64,000 bases of DNA from Nonomuraea pusilla. GTDB taxonomy: Bacteria; Actinomycetota; Actinomycetes; Streptosporangiales; Streptosporangiaceae. The position numbers and the translations under genes are program-made. The DNA lies in contig NZ_FOBF01000027.1 in the NCBI RefSeq assembly GCF_900109355.1, positions 50,365 through 114,364 of the forward strand, written 5' to 3'. The first letter of the stretch is position 1. Each line of letters begins with the position of its first letter. The notes under the pieces are model-generated. The model ran no database searches. It had not been told where the DNA came from and saw only the letters and a program-made list of their open reading frames with translations. This document shows positions 32,421 to 42,095 of this stretch, piece after piece.

Positions 32421-34536
32421 GATGTCCGTCGGCGCGCTGTTCAACCCGCGGTCGATCGCGCTCGTCGGAGCCACGGACAAGTCGGGCTGGTCGGTCAGCA
32501 CCCTGCTCAACCTGCGCACGCACGGCTTCCCCGGCACCGTCCACCTGGTGAACCCGCGCGGCGGCACCGTGCACGGCGAGCCCGCCCACCGCAGCCTGTC
32601 CGAGATCCCCGAGCCGGTGGACCTCGCCTACGTCATGGTCCCCACCGCCGCCGTGCCGGGCGTGCTGCGCGAGGGCGCCAAGCTCGGCATCCGCTGCTAC
32701 GTGATCCTCACCGCCGGCTTCGGCGAGTCGGGGCCCGAGGGCGCCCGGCTGGAGGCCGAGATCGCCGACCTCGCCAGGGAGCACGGCCTGACCGTCCTCG
32801 GGCCGAACGGCAACGGCTACATCAACGCCGCCGCCTCCATCACGCCGTACGGGCTGCCCATCGCCCCGCCCCTCATCAAGGGCTCGGTGGGGGTGGTGCT
32901 CCAGAGCGGCGCGCTCGCCAGCTCCGTGCTCGGCTTCGCCCAGGCCCGCAACGTCGGCATCAGCCTGCTGACGTCCATGGGCAACGAGGCCGTCGTGACC
33001 GTCACCGACGTCGTCGACCACCTGGTGGACGACCCCGCCACCAAGGTCATCGCACTGTTCCTGGAGACGGTCAGGAACCCGGCGGAGTTCGCCAGGGTGG
33101 CGCGGCGCGCGCTGCTCGCGGGCAAGCCGATCGTGGCGCTCAAGATCGGCCGCAGCACGCTCGCCTCGCACACCGCGCAGGCCCACACCGGCGCCCTGGT
33201 GGGCGACGACGACGTCATCGACGCCGCCCTGCGCCAGCTCGGCGTCATCAGGGTGCGGTCGCTGGAGGACCTCATCATCACGTCCGGGCTGCTCGCCTCC
33301 ACCGGGCCGCTGCCCGGGGGCCGCGTCGGGGTCGTCACGCCGAGCGGCGGCGCCTCGGAGATCATCGCCGACCGGGCCGAGGACGAAGGGCTGGAACTCC
33401 CGCCGTTCGCGCCCGAGACGGTGGCGAGGCTCTCCGAGATCGTCCCGTCGTTCGGCACCGTCCAGAACCCGCTCGACGTCACCGGCTACGTCCTCATCGA
33501 CAGGACCCTGCTGGGCCGAGCCCTGGAGACCGTCACCGCCGACCCGGGCGTCGACCTGGTGCTCCTGCTGTCGGAACCGCCCCGCGTCGCACCGCCCGAC
33601 CCCGGGCCCACCCTCGCCCTGTACGAGTCCAGCGCCCGCCGCATCGCCGAGTCGCCCGTGCCGGTCGTCGTGGTGAGCAACGTGCTGACCGACGTCACCG
33701 AGTTCGGCCGCCAGGTGCAGCAGGAGACCGGCTACCCGTACGTGGTGGGCGGCATCGAGCACGGCATGACCGCGATCGGCGCGGCCGTCCGCTGGTCGCG
33801 CACGCGGGCCCGTACCCTGGAGCGCGGCTCCGCCGGGCCGGGGGGCGCCGCCCTCGTCGCCGTGCCCGACGTGCCCGCCGCCGAGCGTACGGGCGTGTGG
33901 GCCGAGCACCGGGCCGCCGCGCTGCTGGCCTCGACGGGCGTTCCCGTGGTGCCCGCCGAGGCCGCGTACGACGAGGAGGAGGCGGTCGCCGCGGCCGAGC
34001 GCTTCGGCTACCCGGTCGTGCTCAAGGCCGCCGCGGAGGGTCTCGGCCACAAGAGCGACATCGGCGGGGTGCGGCTCGGGCTGCGCGGCCCCGACGACGT
34101 GCGCCGGGCCCACCGCGAGGTGACCGCGGCGGCGCGCGCGCACCGGCCCGACGCATGGACCCTGGTCCAGCCGCAGCGTACCGGCGGGATCGAGCTGCTC
34201 GTCGGCGTCGTCCGCGACCCGGCGTGGGGGCCGATCCTCGCCGTCGGGCTGGGCGGCGTCTGGGTGGAGGTGCTGCGCGACACCGCCCTGCGGGTGCTGC
34301 CGGTGGACGCCGCCGAGGTGCGGCTCGCGCTGTCGGAGCTGCGCGGGGCGGCGCTGCTGCGGGGGGCGCGCGGCAGCGCGCCCGCCGACCTCGACGCGGT
34401 GGCGGACGTCGTGGCCCGGGTGGCGGCCCTGGCCGGCGCCCTCGGCGACGACCTGGAGTCGCTGGAGATCAACCCGCTGCTGGTGGAGGGGTCGCGGGTG
34501 GAGGCGCTGGACGCCCTCATCACCTGGCGCTCCTGA
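32413..34536 (+). CDS. Acid-CoA ligase of the NDP-forming acyl-CoA synthetase superfamily
   Basis: A 707-residue fusion of the alpha (CoA-binding, ligase-CoA) and beta (ATP-grasp) parts of ADP-forming acyl-CoA synthetases. Residues about 1-130 are the CoA-binding fold (NPRSIALVGATDKSGWSV). Residues 150-450 hold the ligase-CoA domain with the phosphohistidine region in AHTGALVGDDDVIDAALRQL. Residues 480-700 are an ATP-grasp domain (GYPVVLKAAAEGLGHKSDIG and SLEINPLLV). It would activate the pathway acid, or equilibrate a product CoA. GTG 32413 overlaps the dehydrogenase stop; ATG 32422 is an alternative. Confidence 0.9.
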   Translation: MSEMSVGALFNPRSIALVGATDKSGWSVSTLLNLRTHGFPGTVHLVNPRGGTVHGEPAHRSLSEIPEPVDLAYVMVPTAAVPGVLREGAKLGIRCYVILTAGFGESGPEGARLEAEIADLAREHGLTVLGPNGNGYINAAASITPYGLPIAPPLIKGSVGVVLQSGALASSVLGFAQARNVGISLLTSMGNEAVVTVTDVVDHLVDDPATKVIALFLETVRNPAEFARVARRALLAGKPIVALKIGRSTLASHTAQAHTGALVGDDDVIDAALRQLGVIRVRSLEDLIITSGLLASTGPLPGGRVGVVTPSGGASEIIADRAEDEGLELPPFAPETVARLSEIVPSFGTVQNPLDVTGYVLIDRTLLGRALETVTADPGVDLVLLLSEPPRVAPPDPGPTLALYESSARRIAESPVPVVVVSNVLTDVTEFGRQVQQETGYPYVVGGIEHGMTAIGAAVRWSRTRARTLERGSAGPGGAALVAVPDVPAAERTGVWAEHRAAALLASTGVPVVPAEAAYDEEEAVAAAERFGYPVVLKAAAEGLGHKSDIGGVRLGLRGPDDVRRAHREVTAAARAHRPDAWTLVQPQRTGGIELLVGVVRDPAWGPILAVGLGGVWVEVLRDTALRVLPVDAAEVRLALSELRGAALLRGARGSAPADLDAVADVVARVAALAGALGDDLESLEINPLLVEGSRVEALDALITWRS

Positions 34537-34544
34537 CCGCGTGG

Positions 34545-34579
34545 GACGCCCGCCCGGCTCCGGGAGCCGGGCGGGCGTC
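34545..34579 (+). terminator. Perfect 17-bp hairpin after the acid-CoA ligase
   Basis: GACGCCCGCCCGGCTCC (34545-34561) and its exact complement (34563-34579) form a stem with a one-base spacer, 8 bases past the ligase stop. There is no T-run, as is common in high-GC actinomycetes. Confidence 0.75.
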
Positions 34580-34591
34580 CGCGCCAGGGCA

Positions 34592-34702
34592 GGCGGTTCG
34601 GCAGGACCAGGGTGGCCGCGCTACGGGAGGCGGTTCGACAGGACCAGGGTGGCCCCGCTACGGGAGGCGGTTCGACAGGACCAGGGTGGCCGCGGAGGCG
34701 AA
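34592..34702. repeat. 37-bp tandem repeat copying the 3' end of the thiolase gene
   Basis: Three 37-bp copies at 34592, 34629 and 34666. The third is the coding 3' end of the thiolase (FASAATLVLSNRLP, stop at 34658-34660). The first two lie past the stop and keep the GCTACGGGAG stop-codon segment. Confidence 0.9.
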
Positions 34703-35785
34703 CATGCCGCCGTTGCCGAGCACCACGCTCAGCTCGACGCCCGGCACCTGTGCCGCGGCCTCGCCGCGCAGCTGCCTGACCGACTCCTGGATGGCGAACA
34801 TGCCGTACATGCCGGTGTGCGTGTACGACAGCCCGCCGCCGTTCGTGTTGAGCGGCAGCCGGCCTCCCGGCGAGGTGTGCCCCTCGGCGATGAACGCGCC
34901 GGCCTCGCCCCGCCCGACGAACCCCAGGTCCTCCAGCCCGTAGACGGGGACGTGCGCGAACGCGTCGTAGATCATGAGGTGGTCCACGTCCCCGTGGGTG
35001 ATCTTCGCTTCGGCGAAGGCGGCCTCGCCGGAGCGGCGGAACGCCTTGGACGTCGTGAAGTCCTCCATCTGCGAGATGACGGGCGACTCGGCCGACTCAC
35101 CGCTCCCGAGCAGGTAGACGGGGTCGCGCCGGGCCAGTTCCTCGGACGTGACGACGAGCGCGCCGCCGCCGTCGGTGACGAGGCAGCACTCCAGCAGGTG
35201 GAACGGGTAGGCCACCAGGCGCGAGGCGAGCACGTCCTCGACGGTGATCAGGTCGCGGTACATCGCGCGGGGGTTCAGGTGCGCCCAGCGCCGCTGCGCG
35301 ACCGCCACCTCGGCGAGCTGCTCGTGCGTGAGCCCGGTCTCCTTCATGTGGCGCAGCGCCGTCAGGGTGAACATGGTCGCCGGCCCCACCACCCCGTACG
35401 GGACCTCGAACTGCCCGGCGAGCGAGTCGGGGCCGAAGGCGTGGCGCGGCGCGCCGACCCGCGAGCGGCCCGACTCGCCGTGCGTGATGAGCACCGTGCG
35501 GCACTGTCCGGCCCTGATGGCGGCCGCCGCGTGCCTGACGTGGAAGAGGAACGACGACCCGCCCACGCCGGTGCCGTCGAGCCAGGAGGGCGTGATGCCG
35601 AGAGCGTGGGCGACCTGGATCGGCCCGGGGGCGCCGACGGTCGCCACGCCGTCGATGTCGTCCTTGGTCATGCCGGCGTCGGCCAGCGCGTTGCGGGCGG
35701 CCTCCAGATGCAGCCGCATCGTGGAGTGGCCGGGCAGGCGGCCCACCTCGTCGGTCTCGGCCGCCCCGGCGATCACGACGGTCAT
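34658..35785 (-). CDS. SCP2-type thiolase / lipid-transfer-protein-like acyl-CoA lyase
   Basis: A 375-residue thiolase-fold protein. The nucleophile position is occupied by Ser-Ser (TGVGGSSFLFHVRHA) instead of the Cys of true thiolases. LSYTHTGMYG and LECCLVTDGGGALVVT are present. This is the pattern of SCP2-thiolase-like proteins such as Ltp2 aldolases, which perform retro-aldol side-chain cleavage with a DUF35 partner. The partner gene lies directly upstream with a 4-bp overlap, so a similar two-subunit lyase is likely. A biosynthetic condensation cannot be excluded. Confidence 0.88.
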   Translation of the reverse strand: MTVVIAGAAETDEVGRLPGHSTMRLHLEAARNALADAGMTKDDIDGVATVGAPGPIQVAHALGITPSWLDGTGVGGSSFLFHVRHAAAAIRAGQCRTVLITHGESGRSRVGAPRHAFGPDSLAGQFEVPYGVVGPATMFTLTALRHMKETGLTHEQLAEVAVAQRRWAHLNPRAMYRDLITVEDVLASRLVAYPFHLLECCLVTDGGGALVVTSEELARRDPVYLLGSGESAESPVISQMEDFTTSKAFRRSGEAAFAEAKITHGDVDHLMIYDAFAHVPVYGLEDLGFVGRGEAGAFIAEGHTSPGGRLPLNTNGGGLSYTHTGMYGMFAIQESVRQLRGEAAAQVPGVELSVVLGNGGMFASAATLVLSNRLP

Positions 35786-36219
35786 CGCGCCGCCTCCGCC
35801 GCCTCGGCCGCCTCGGCCGCCTCGGCCGCAGGTGTGAAGAGCGGCACGTGGACGTCACCGCGCCGCTCGAACACGACCCGCAGCTCCATGTCGAGCGGCA
35901 GCCGCTCGGGGACGTTCTCGACGCCCACGAGGTTCGTCATCATCCGGACGCCCTCCTCCAGCTCCACCACCGCGATGGCGTAGGGCCCGTCGTCCTCGAA
36001 CCCGGGCGCGGGCCGGTGGTTGATCACGTACGAGTAGAGCGTGGCCCGGCCGCTGGCCCGGACCCAGGCCACGTCGGCGCTGCCGCAGTGGGGGCAGCTC
36101 GGCCGCGGGTAGAAGTAGTGCCGCTCGCAGGCGTGGCAGCGCTGGATCCGCAGCTCGCCCGCGGCCGTGCCGTCCCAGAAGGGCTGGGTCTCCGGAGTGG
36201 GCTTCGGTGTCGGCTTCAT
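35782..36219 (-). CDS. DUF35 zinc-ribbon/OB-fold protein, thiolase partner
   Basis: A 145-residue protein with a rubredoxin-like zinc ribbon (CHACERHYFYPRPSCPHCG, two CxxC pairs near residues 27-46) and a C-terminal OB fold (YSYVINHRPAPGFEDDGPYA). Such proteins form complexes with SCP2-type thiolases in steroid side-chain degradation. The start at 36219 follows GGGGAGG. The tail is an Ala/Glu run encoded by 9-bp repeats. It leads the operon and is preceded by two operator copies. Confidence 0.9.
   Translation of the reverse strand: MKPTPKPTPETQPFWDGTAAGELRIQRCHACERHYFYPRPSCPHCGSADVAWVRASGRATLYSYVINHRPAPGFEDDGPYAIAVVELEEGVRMMTNLVGVENVPERLPLDMELRVVFERRGDVHVPLFTPAAEAAEAAEAAEAAR
35792..35827. 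repeat. 9-bp in-frame tandem repeat at the 3' end of the DUF35 gene
   Basis: Four 9-bp units (GCCTCGGCC and one variant) from 35792 to 35827 encode the AAEAAEAAEAAE tail just before the stop. Confidence 0.85.
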
Positions 36220-36239
36220 CGGCCTCCCCAATCCTAGTT

Positions 36240-36269
36240 CTAGAATCTCACTCTAGAGCTTGATTCTGG
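36240..36269. promoter_or_regulatory. Operator of the CTAGAAT regulon (DUF35/thiolase promoter)
   Basis: CTAGAAT-CTC-ACTCTAG at 36240-36256 (one arm mismatch) overlaps CTAGAGC-TTG-ATTCTGG at 36253-36269, 21 bases upstream of the DUF35 start. Confidence 0.8.
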
Positions 36270-36291
36270 AAGAAGGGAAGACCGTGGTCGG

Positions 36292-36377
36292 GTCAGGGGC
36301 TTGGGATGCCGTCGCCGTTCCTGCCGCGGCGCGGGTCAGGGGCTCGGGATGCCGTCGCCGTTCCTGCCTCGGCCCGC
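36292..36377. repeat. 43-bp duplication of the VOC gene 3' end
   Basis: 36292-36334 and 36335-36377 are near-identical 43-bp copies (GTCAGGGGCTTGGGATGCCG and on). The second copy contains the stop and last codons of the VOC gene; the first lies past the stop. Confidence 0.9.
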
Positions 36378-36848
36378 CAGCACCTCCTCCAGCGTCGGGC
36401 GCCGGTGGTCCGGGTGGCGCGGCCCCGGCTGGGCGAGCTGGATCAGCACGCCGTGCGCCTCCTTCGGGTGCAGGAACACCTCCTGCCAGCGCGGGTCGGA
36501 CCGGTTGAGCCCGTGGAGCCTGAACCCCCGCGCGGTCAGCCTGGCCACGGCGGCGTCGAGGTCGTCGACGTGGAAGTTGAGGTGGTGCACGCCGCCCCTC
36601 CCACGGGTGAGCTCGAAGAAGCTGTCGAAGAACGACGATCCGGCGAGCGGCTCCATCAGCTCGACCTTGCCGCCGCCCGCGTACGTGAGCTGGAGGGTGC
36701 GATATCCGGCCGCCCGGTTGTCGCCTCCTCCGCCCAGGTGCCGGCCTCCGAGGAGGTCGCGGTAGACGGGCAGGAGATCCCTGATGCGGGGGGCGGCCAC
36801 GGCCGTGTGGTCGAAGGTCACCTCAAGGCCGTCCAGTTGCAGGTCCAC
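36336..36848 (-). CDS. VOC family protein, methylmalonyl-CoA epimerase-like
   Basis: A 170-residue VOC protein. Metal-ligand and catalytic positions of the epimerase type are visible: FDHTAVAAP (His), GGVHHLNFHVDDLDAAV (His) and the Glu in KVELMEP. HPKEAHGVLIQLAQP closes the second module. It could racemise a branched acyl-CoA formed in the pathway. I place the start at GTG 36848 because AAGGAG lies 6 bases upstream. The longer form from TTG 36872 has no RBS and would run into the operator. Confidence 0.82.
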   Translation of the reverse strand: MDLQLDGLEVTFDHTAVAAPRIRDLLPVYRDLLGGRHLGGGGDNRAAGYRTLQLTYAGGGKVELMEPLAGSSFFDSFFELTRGRGGVHHLNFHVDDLDAAVARLTARGFRLHGLNRSDPRWQEVFLHPKEAHGVLIQLAQPGPRHPDHRRPTLEEVLAGRGRNGDGIPSP

Positions 36849-36874
36849 GTACGACTCCTTGTGGCTCGACAATC

Positions 36875-36891
36875 CTAGAATTTCATTCTAG
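36875..36891. promoter_or_regulatory. Operator of the CTAGAAT regulon (VOC promoter), best copy
   Basis: CTAGAAT-TTC-ATTCTAG is a perfect 7-3-7 inverted repeat, 27 bases upstream of the VOC start. Confidence 0.85.
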
Positions 36892-36959
36892 GCAGCCGGA
36901 TTCCACCTCCGCACCCTTGACGGCGGGCAACGCTAGGAGCAGCATCGCAGAAATGGATT

Positions 36960-36976
36960 CTAGAGCTAGCTTCTAG
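36960..36976. promoter_or_regulatory. Operator of the CTAGAAT regulon (MFS/R2-like/SCP2 promoter)
   Basis: CTAGAGC-TAG-CTTCTAG lies 41 bases before the MFS start; the core TCTAG/CTAGA positions match the other copies. Confidence 0.7.
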
Positions 36977-37016
36977 AACTCATGACGGGGGTCCAGCCCG
37001 ACCAGAAAGGCTTGTC

Positions 37017-38333
37017 ATGAGGCTGTCCTACGTCCGCGAGCTCGACGAGTACCCCACCGGCGCACGACGCATGAAGATCCTCACGATGGCCGTCCTGGCC
37101 ATCCTCATCGGCTCCTACGAGGGGCAGATCGCGCCGGTCGTCCCGCTGCTGCTCAAAGACCTGAACATGTCCCTGGCCACGTACGGCGCGGTGTCCGGCG
37201 CCGCCGCCGTCGCGGGAGCGATCGCCTCCATCCTCGGCGGCCGGCTGACCGACCGGCTCGGCCGGGTACGCCTGCTCATCCCCCTCATGGCGCTGACCGC
37301 GGTCTGCTGCTTCGTCATGACACTCGTCCACAGCCCGCGCGACCTGCTCATCGCCCGCATCGTCCTGGCGTTCGTCGACGGCGTCGCCATGGCCAGCACC
37401 GCACCCCTCATCAGGGACTTCTCCCCCAGGCTCGGCCGCGCCCAGGCGTTCGGCTTCTGGACGTGGGGGCCCGTCGGCGCCAACTTCCTCGCCGCCGCCA
37501 TCGCCGGCTGGACCCTGCCGGTCTTCAACGACTCGTGGCGGTCGCAGTTCGTCATCATGGGCTGCTTCTCGCTGGTGATCTCCGCCGTCATCGCCTTCAA
37601 CATCGCCGACCTCTCCCCCGAACTGCGCGCCAGGATCCAGCACACCGAACGCGCCGCCACCCAGGTCGTCGACCTCGCCCAGCCCGCCCGCCTGCGCAAC
37701 CTGTTCGCCCGGCGCAACATCTGGGCGCACGTCATCGGCATCTCGCTGTGGCTCGTGCTCTACATCACGCTGTCGCTGTTCGGCCAGACCATGCTCGTCG
37801 GCTCGCTCGGCATCAGCAGCGCGGAGGCCTCCACCATCATGGCCGCGTTCTGGAGCCTCAACCTCATCACCCTCATCGTCACCGGACGCCTGTCCGACCG
37901 CACCCAGCTGCGCAAGCCGTTCGCGCTCGCCGGCACCCTCGTCGCCGTCGCCGTCACCGGCTACCTCGCCCTCGCCCTCGGCGACGACGGCGTCTCCACC
38001 GGCTCCCTCATGGTCGTCGGCGCCCTCCTCGGCGGCTCCCTCGGCGTCGCGTACGCGCCCTGGATGGCCAACTACTCCGAGGACGCCGAGGACGCCGACC
38101 CGCGCCTGCAGGGCACCGCCTGGGGACTGTTCGGGTTCCTCAGCAAGTCCATCGCCGTCGTCGGCCTGCTCGTCATCCCCCACGTCGTCGAAGCCACCGA
38201 CTGGCAGACCTGGCTGTTCATCGCGCTCGGCTGCCTGGTCCTGTTCATCCCCGCGATCGTCATGTTCAATGGGCCGTGGCGGCGCGCCGCCAGCACCCCG
38301 GTCACAGTCGCGCTTGGGGAGGCCGAAGGATGA
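37017..38333 (+). CDS. MFS transporter, likely uptake system of the catabolic island
   Basis: A 438-residue 12-helix transporter starting MRLSYVRELDEYPTGARRMK. Motif A is GGRLTDRLGRVRLLIP, and RIVLAFVDGVAMASTAPLIR resembles metabolite:proton symporters. It heads a three-gene operon with the ferritin-like oxidase and SCP2-like protein (ATGA overlap and 2-base gap). Operator control and catabolic neighbours suggest import of the growth substrate; export is possible. Confidence 0.88.
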   Translation: MRLSYVRELDEYPTGARRMKILTMAVLAILIGSYEGQIAPVVPLLLKDLNMSLATYGAVSGAAAVAGAIASILGGRLTDRLGRVRLLIPLMALTAVCCFVMTLVHSPRDLLIARIVLAFVDGVAMASTAPLIRDFSPRLGRAQAFGFWTWGPVGANFLAAAIAGWTLPVFNDSWRSQFVIMGCFSLVISAVIAFNIADLSPELRARIQHTERAATQVVDLAQPARLRNLFARRNIWAHVIGISLWLVLYITLSLFGQTMLVGSLGISSAEASTIMAAFWSLNLITLIVTGRLSDRTQLRKPFALAGTLVAVAVTGYLALALGDDGVSTGSLMVVGALLGGSLGVAYAPWMANYSEDAEDADPRLQGTAWGLFGFLSKSIAVVGLLVIPHVVEATDWQTWLFIALGCLVLFIPAIVMFNGPWRRAASTPVTVALGEAEG

Positions 38334-39277
38334 CCGAGTTGTCCGCCGTAGCCGAGTCCGACCTTCAGGGCATCCGCGACCTCGACATCGACGACGTCCT
38401 CGCCTACGTCCACAGCGACCTCAAGCGGCTGCCCGACTACACCGAGCTGTACCGGCGCTACCTGCGCCAGCGCTGGGACGTCTACGACCTCGACTTCACC
38501 CAGGACGCCCTGGACTGGCGCGAACGCATGACCCAGGACGAGCGCGACGCGTTCGTCGGCGTCTCCGCCGGTTTCCACCACGGCGAACGCCAGGTCGAGG
38601 TCGAACTGCCCGTCTTCATGCTGGGCGGCTCGGAAGAGTCGAAGATCTACATGTCCAGCCAGATCGAGGACGAGGCCCGCCACACCGTCTTCTTCGACCG
38701 CTTCTACCGCGAGGTCGTCGGCATGCCGGGCGACTCCGTGCAGGACGTGCTCGACGCGTCGTTCGAGCACGTCTCGGAGACGTTCGTCGGCCCGTTCGGC
38801 CTGCTCGCCTACCAGGCCGACGAGCTGCGCCGCGACCCCGAGGACGCCGCGGCGCGGGTGCGCTACGGCACCACGTACTTCCTGTGGATCGAAGGCGTGC
38901 TCGCGCTGTCCGTCATGAAGATCACCCTCACGTACTGCCGCCGGCGCGGCTTCCTGCCCGGCTACTACACCGGCTTCACCGCCACCTGCCGCGACGAGGC
39001 CAGGCACGTCCAGTTCGGCATGCGCTTCCTGCGCGACTCCGTACGCGAGGACCCGCGGCTGCTGCTCCAGATCCACGAGACGCTGCGCACCATCCTCGCC
39101 ATCAACGGCGCCACCAGCCGCACCCTGGCGCTCGAAGCGCTCGGCTGGTCCGCCGACGAGGTCAGACGGCTGATGATCCGGCAGCTCAAGATGAAGCTGG
39201 TGGACGTCGGCATCGCCCTCGCGCCCGACATCGAGGAGATGGTCACCCGCATCGAACCGGAACTCGCCGGAGGCTGA
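38330..39277 (+). CDS. Ferritin-like di-metal oxidase related to ribonucleotide reductase R2
   Basis: A 315-residue four-helix-bundle protein with the paired metal motifs of the R2 superfamily: Glu in RQVEVELPVF, ExxH in IEDEARHTVFFDRF, Glu in WIEGVLALS and ExxH in CRDEARHVQFGMRF. It lacks the C-terminal Tyr tail of true R2 and stands without an nrdE gene. It is therefore probably an R2-like ligand-binding oxidase or a related oxygenase acting on a lipid-like substrate. Its ATG overlaps the MFS stop (ATGA). Confidence 0.87.
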   Translation: MTELSAVAESDLQGIRDLDIDDVLAYVHSDLKRLPDYTELYRRYLRQRWDVYDLDFTQDALDWRERMTQDERDAFVGVSAGFHHGERQVEVELPVFMLGGSEESKIYMSSQIEDEARHTVFFDRFYREVVGMPGDSVQDVLDASFEHVSETFVGPFGLLAYQADELRRDPEDAAARVRYGTTYFLWIEGVLALSVMKITLTYCRRRGFLPGYYTGFTATCRDEARHVQFGMRFLRDSVREDPRLLLQIHETLRTILAINGATSRTLALEALGWSADEVRRLMIRQLKMKLVDVGIALAPDIEEMVTRIEPELAGG

Positions 39278-39279
39278 CC

Positions 39280-39708
39280 GTGCCGACCCCCATCCGCTTC
39301 TTCACCCCCGAGTGGGCCGAGGCCGCCAGGGCCGCCGCCGACGCCGGGCCCGCCCAGGAGGGCAAGCTGCCGTCGTACTGGAGCTGGATCGAGCGCGCCC
39401 GCGCCGGCTACACCGCCAGGTGGGCGCTCGGCCTGCGCGAGGCGGGCGCCTACCTCGTGCTCACCTGGAAGGACGGCAGGTGCGTCGAAGGCGTGATCGC
39501 CCCGGACCCCGGTGACGCCGAGTACGTCCTCGCCGCCGACGAGGCCACCTGGCAGGACCTGCGCGACGGCGCCGACCCCGGCCGCATCGTCATGTACCGC
39601 CGGCTCAGGCTGGAGCGCGGTGACGTCCTGGCGTTCTTCCGCGTGATCTACTTCTTCGTCGAGTCGCTCGCCACGCTGTCCCGCGTCGCGGCCACCCCAC
39701 GCCCCTGA
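39280..39708 (+). CDS. SCP2-like sterol/lipid carrier protein
   Basis: A 142-residue protein with an N-terminal amphipathic segment and an SCP2-like beta-sheet pattern: YLVLTWKDGRCVEGVIAPDP, YVLAADEATWQDLRDGADPG and MYRRLRLERGDVLAFFRVIY. Such domains bind hydrophobic ligands or acyl-CoAs and present them to enzymes. GTG at 39280, two bases after the oxidase stop. The likely role is to carry the substrate of the adjacent oxidase; this is inference. Confidence 0.75.
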   Translation: MPTPIRFFTPEWAEAARAAADAGPAQEGKLPSYWSWIERARAGYTARWALGLREAGAYLVLTWKDGRCVEGVIAPDPGDAEYVLAADEATWQDLRDGADPGRIVMYRRLRLERGDVLAFFRVIYFFVESLATLSRVAATPRP

Positions 39709-39796
39709 CACAAGCACGCCGACGGCGCCGGGCATCCACCCGGCCTTCCTCCACCGGCCTCGGCCACCGCCCTTCCTGCAGGGGTCGGCGGGCCCG

Positions 39797-39847
39797 GACG
39801 CGGCGCGGCCGCCGACCCTCCCCCCGAGGGCCGGCGGCCGCCGCGTC
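39797..39847. terminator. Long hairpin between convergent operons
   Basis: GACGCGGCGCGGCCGCCGA… pairs with …CGGCGGCCGCCGCGTC across a short C-rich loop (about 22 bp with one bulge). It separates the SCP2 gene from the end of ettA. Confidence 0.7.
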
Positions 39848-39861
39848 ACCGGCGCCGCGCG

Positions 39862-41526
<1,665 letters not shown>

Positions 41527-42095
41527 GCCCTCTAGCTTAGGGGCTCGCGGCCAAGGCTTCCGCCGCTCCTTCCCACCCGTTCCCGCACTGGCACAACCGC
41601 AGGCACAGAGGGCTCTCCCCACACCATCCCGCCCCTCGCGGAGACGGCCGGGCTCGTCGGAGGACCCGACGTCGAACCGCGCGAACGGGCGGCGTGGAAG
41701 GCGTCGCACGGCGGGAGGGCGGCGGCGCGAGGAGGTGCCGCTCGTCGGGCGGGACTCGGCGGCAGGGGCCCGGGTGGGCGTGCGCGGCACCCCTGACGGA
41801 CGCAGGGACGTCCGGCGATAGGAGGACCCCGGCGAAAGGGGCGAAAGCTGGGGGAGGGGGGCACCGGCCGGGTCCCACTTGCCCCCGAGGAGCGGCCGAT
41901 GGGAGGTGTCGCCCAGATCAGATGCCTAAGGCATCTGACAGGTCCAGGTCACGCCCCGCACCATGGCTGCTCCTTTCCGGCACGGCCCGCTCGCGGAGTG
42001 AACGGGCACGGTCACTGCCAACGTATCGGTTCCCGTCGCACATCGCACACTCCGCAACTATTGTGTTACACATCGTTAGTCAGGGAGGAGACGAG
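41527..42095. other. Gene-free stretch upstream of the diguanylate cyclase
   Basis: 570 bp without a credible gene. It holds a perfect 21-bp palindrome (listed separately) and, from about 42030, the AT-richer promoter region of the cyclase (CAACTATTGTGTTACACATC). A long open frame crossing it in the cyclase frame is not supported by any start. Confidence 0.6.
41918..41938. promoter_or_regulatory. 21-bp perfect palindrome, operator candidate
   Basis: TCAGATGCC-TAA-GGCATCTGA, arms of 9 bp. It is about 160 bp upstream of the diguanylate cyclase and 390 bp upstream of ettA. No T-run follows, so it is more like a protein-binding site than a terminator. Confidence 0.55.

Noticed and set aside
38330..39277. 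Ribonucleotide reductase beta subunit
   Set aside because: There is no partner alpha subunit, and the C-terminal tail and catabolic operon context fit an R2-like oxidase better.
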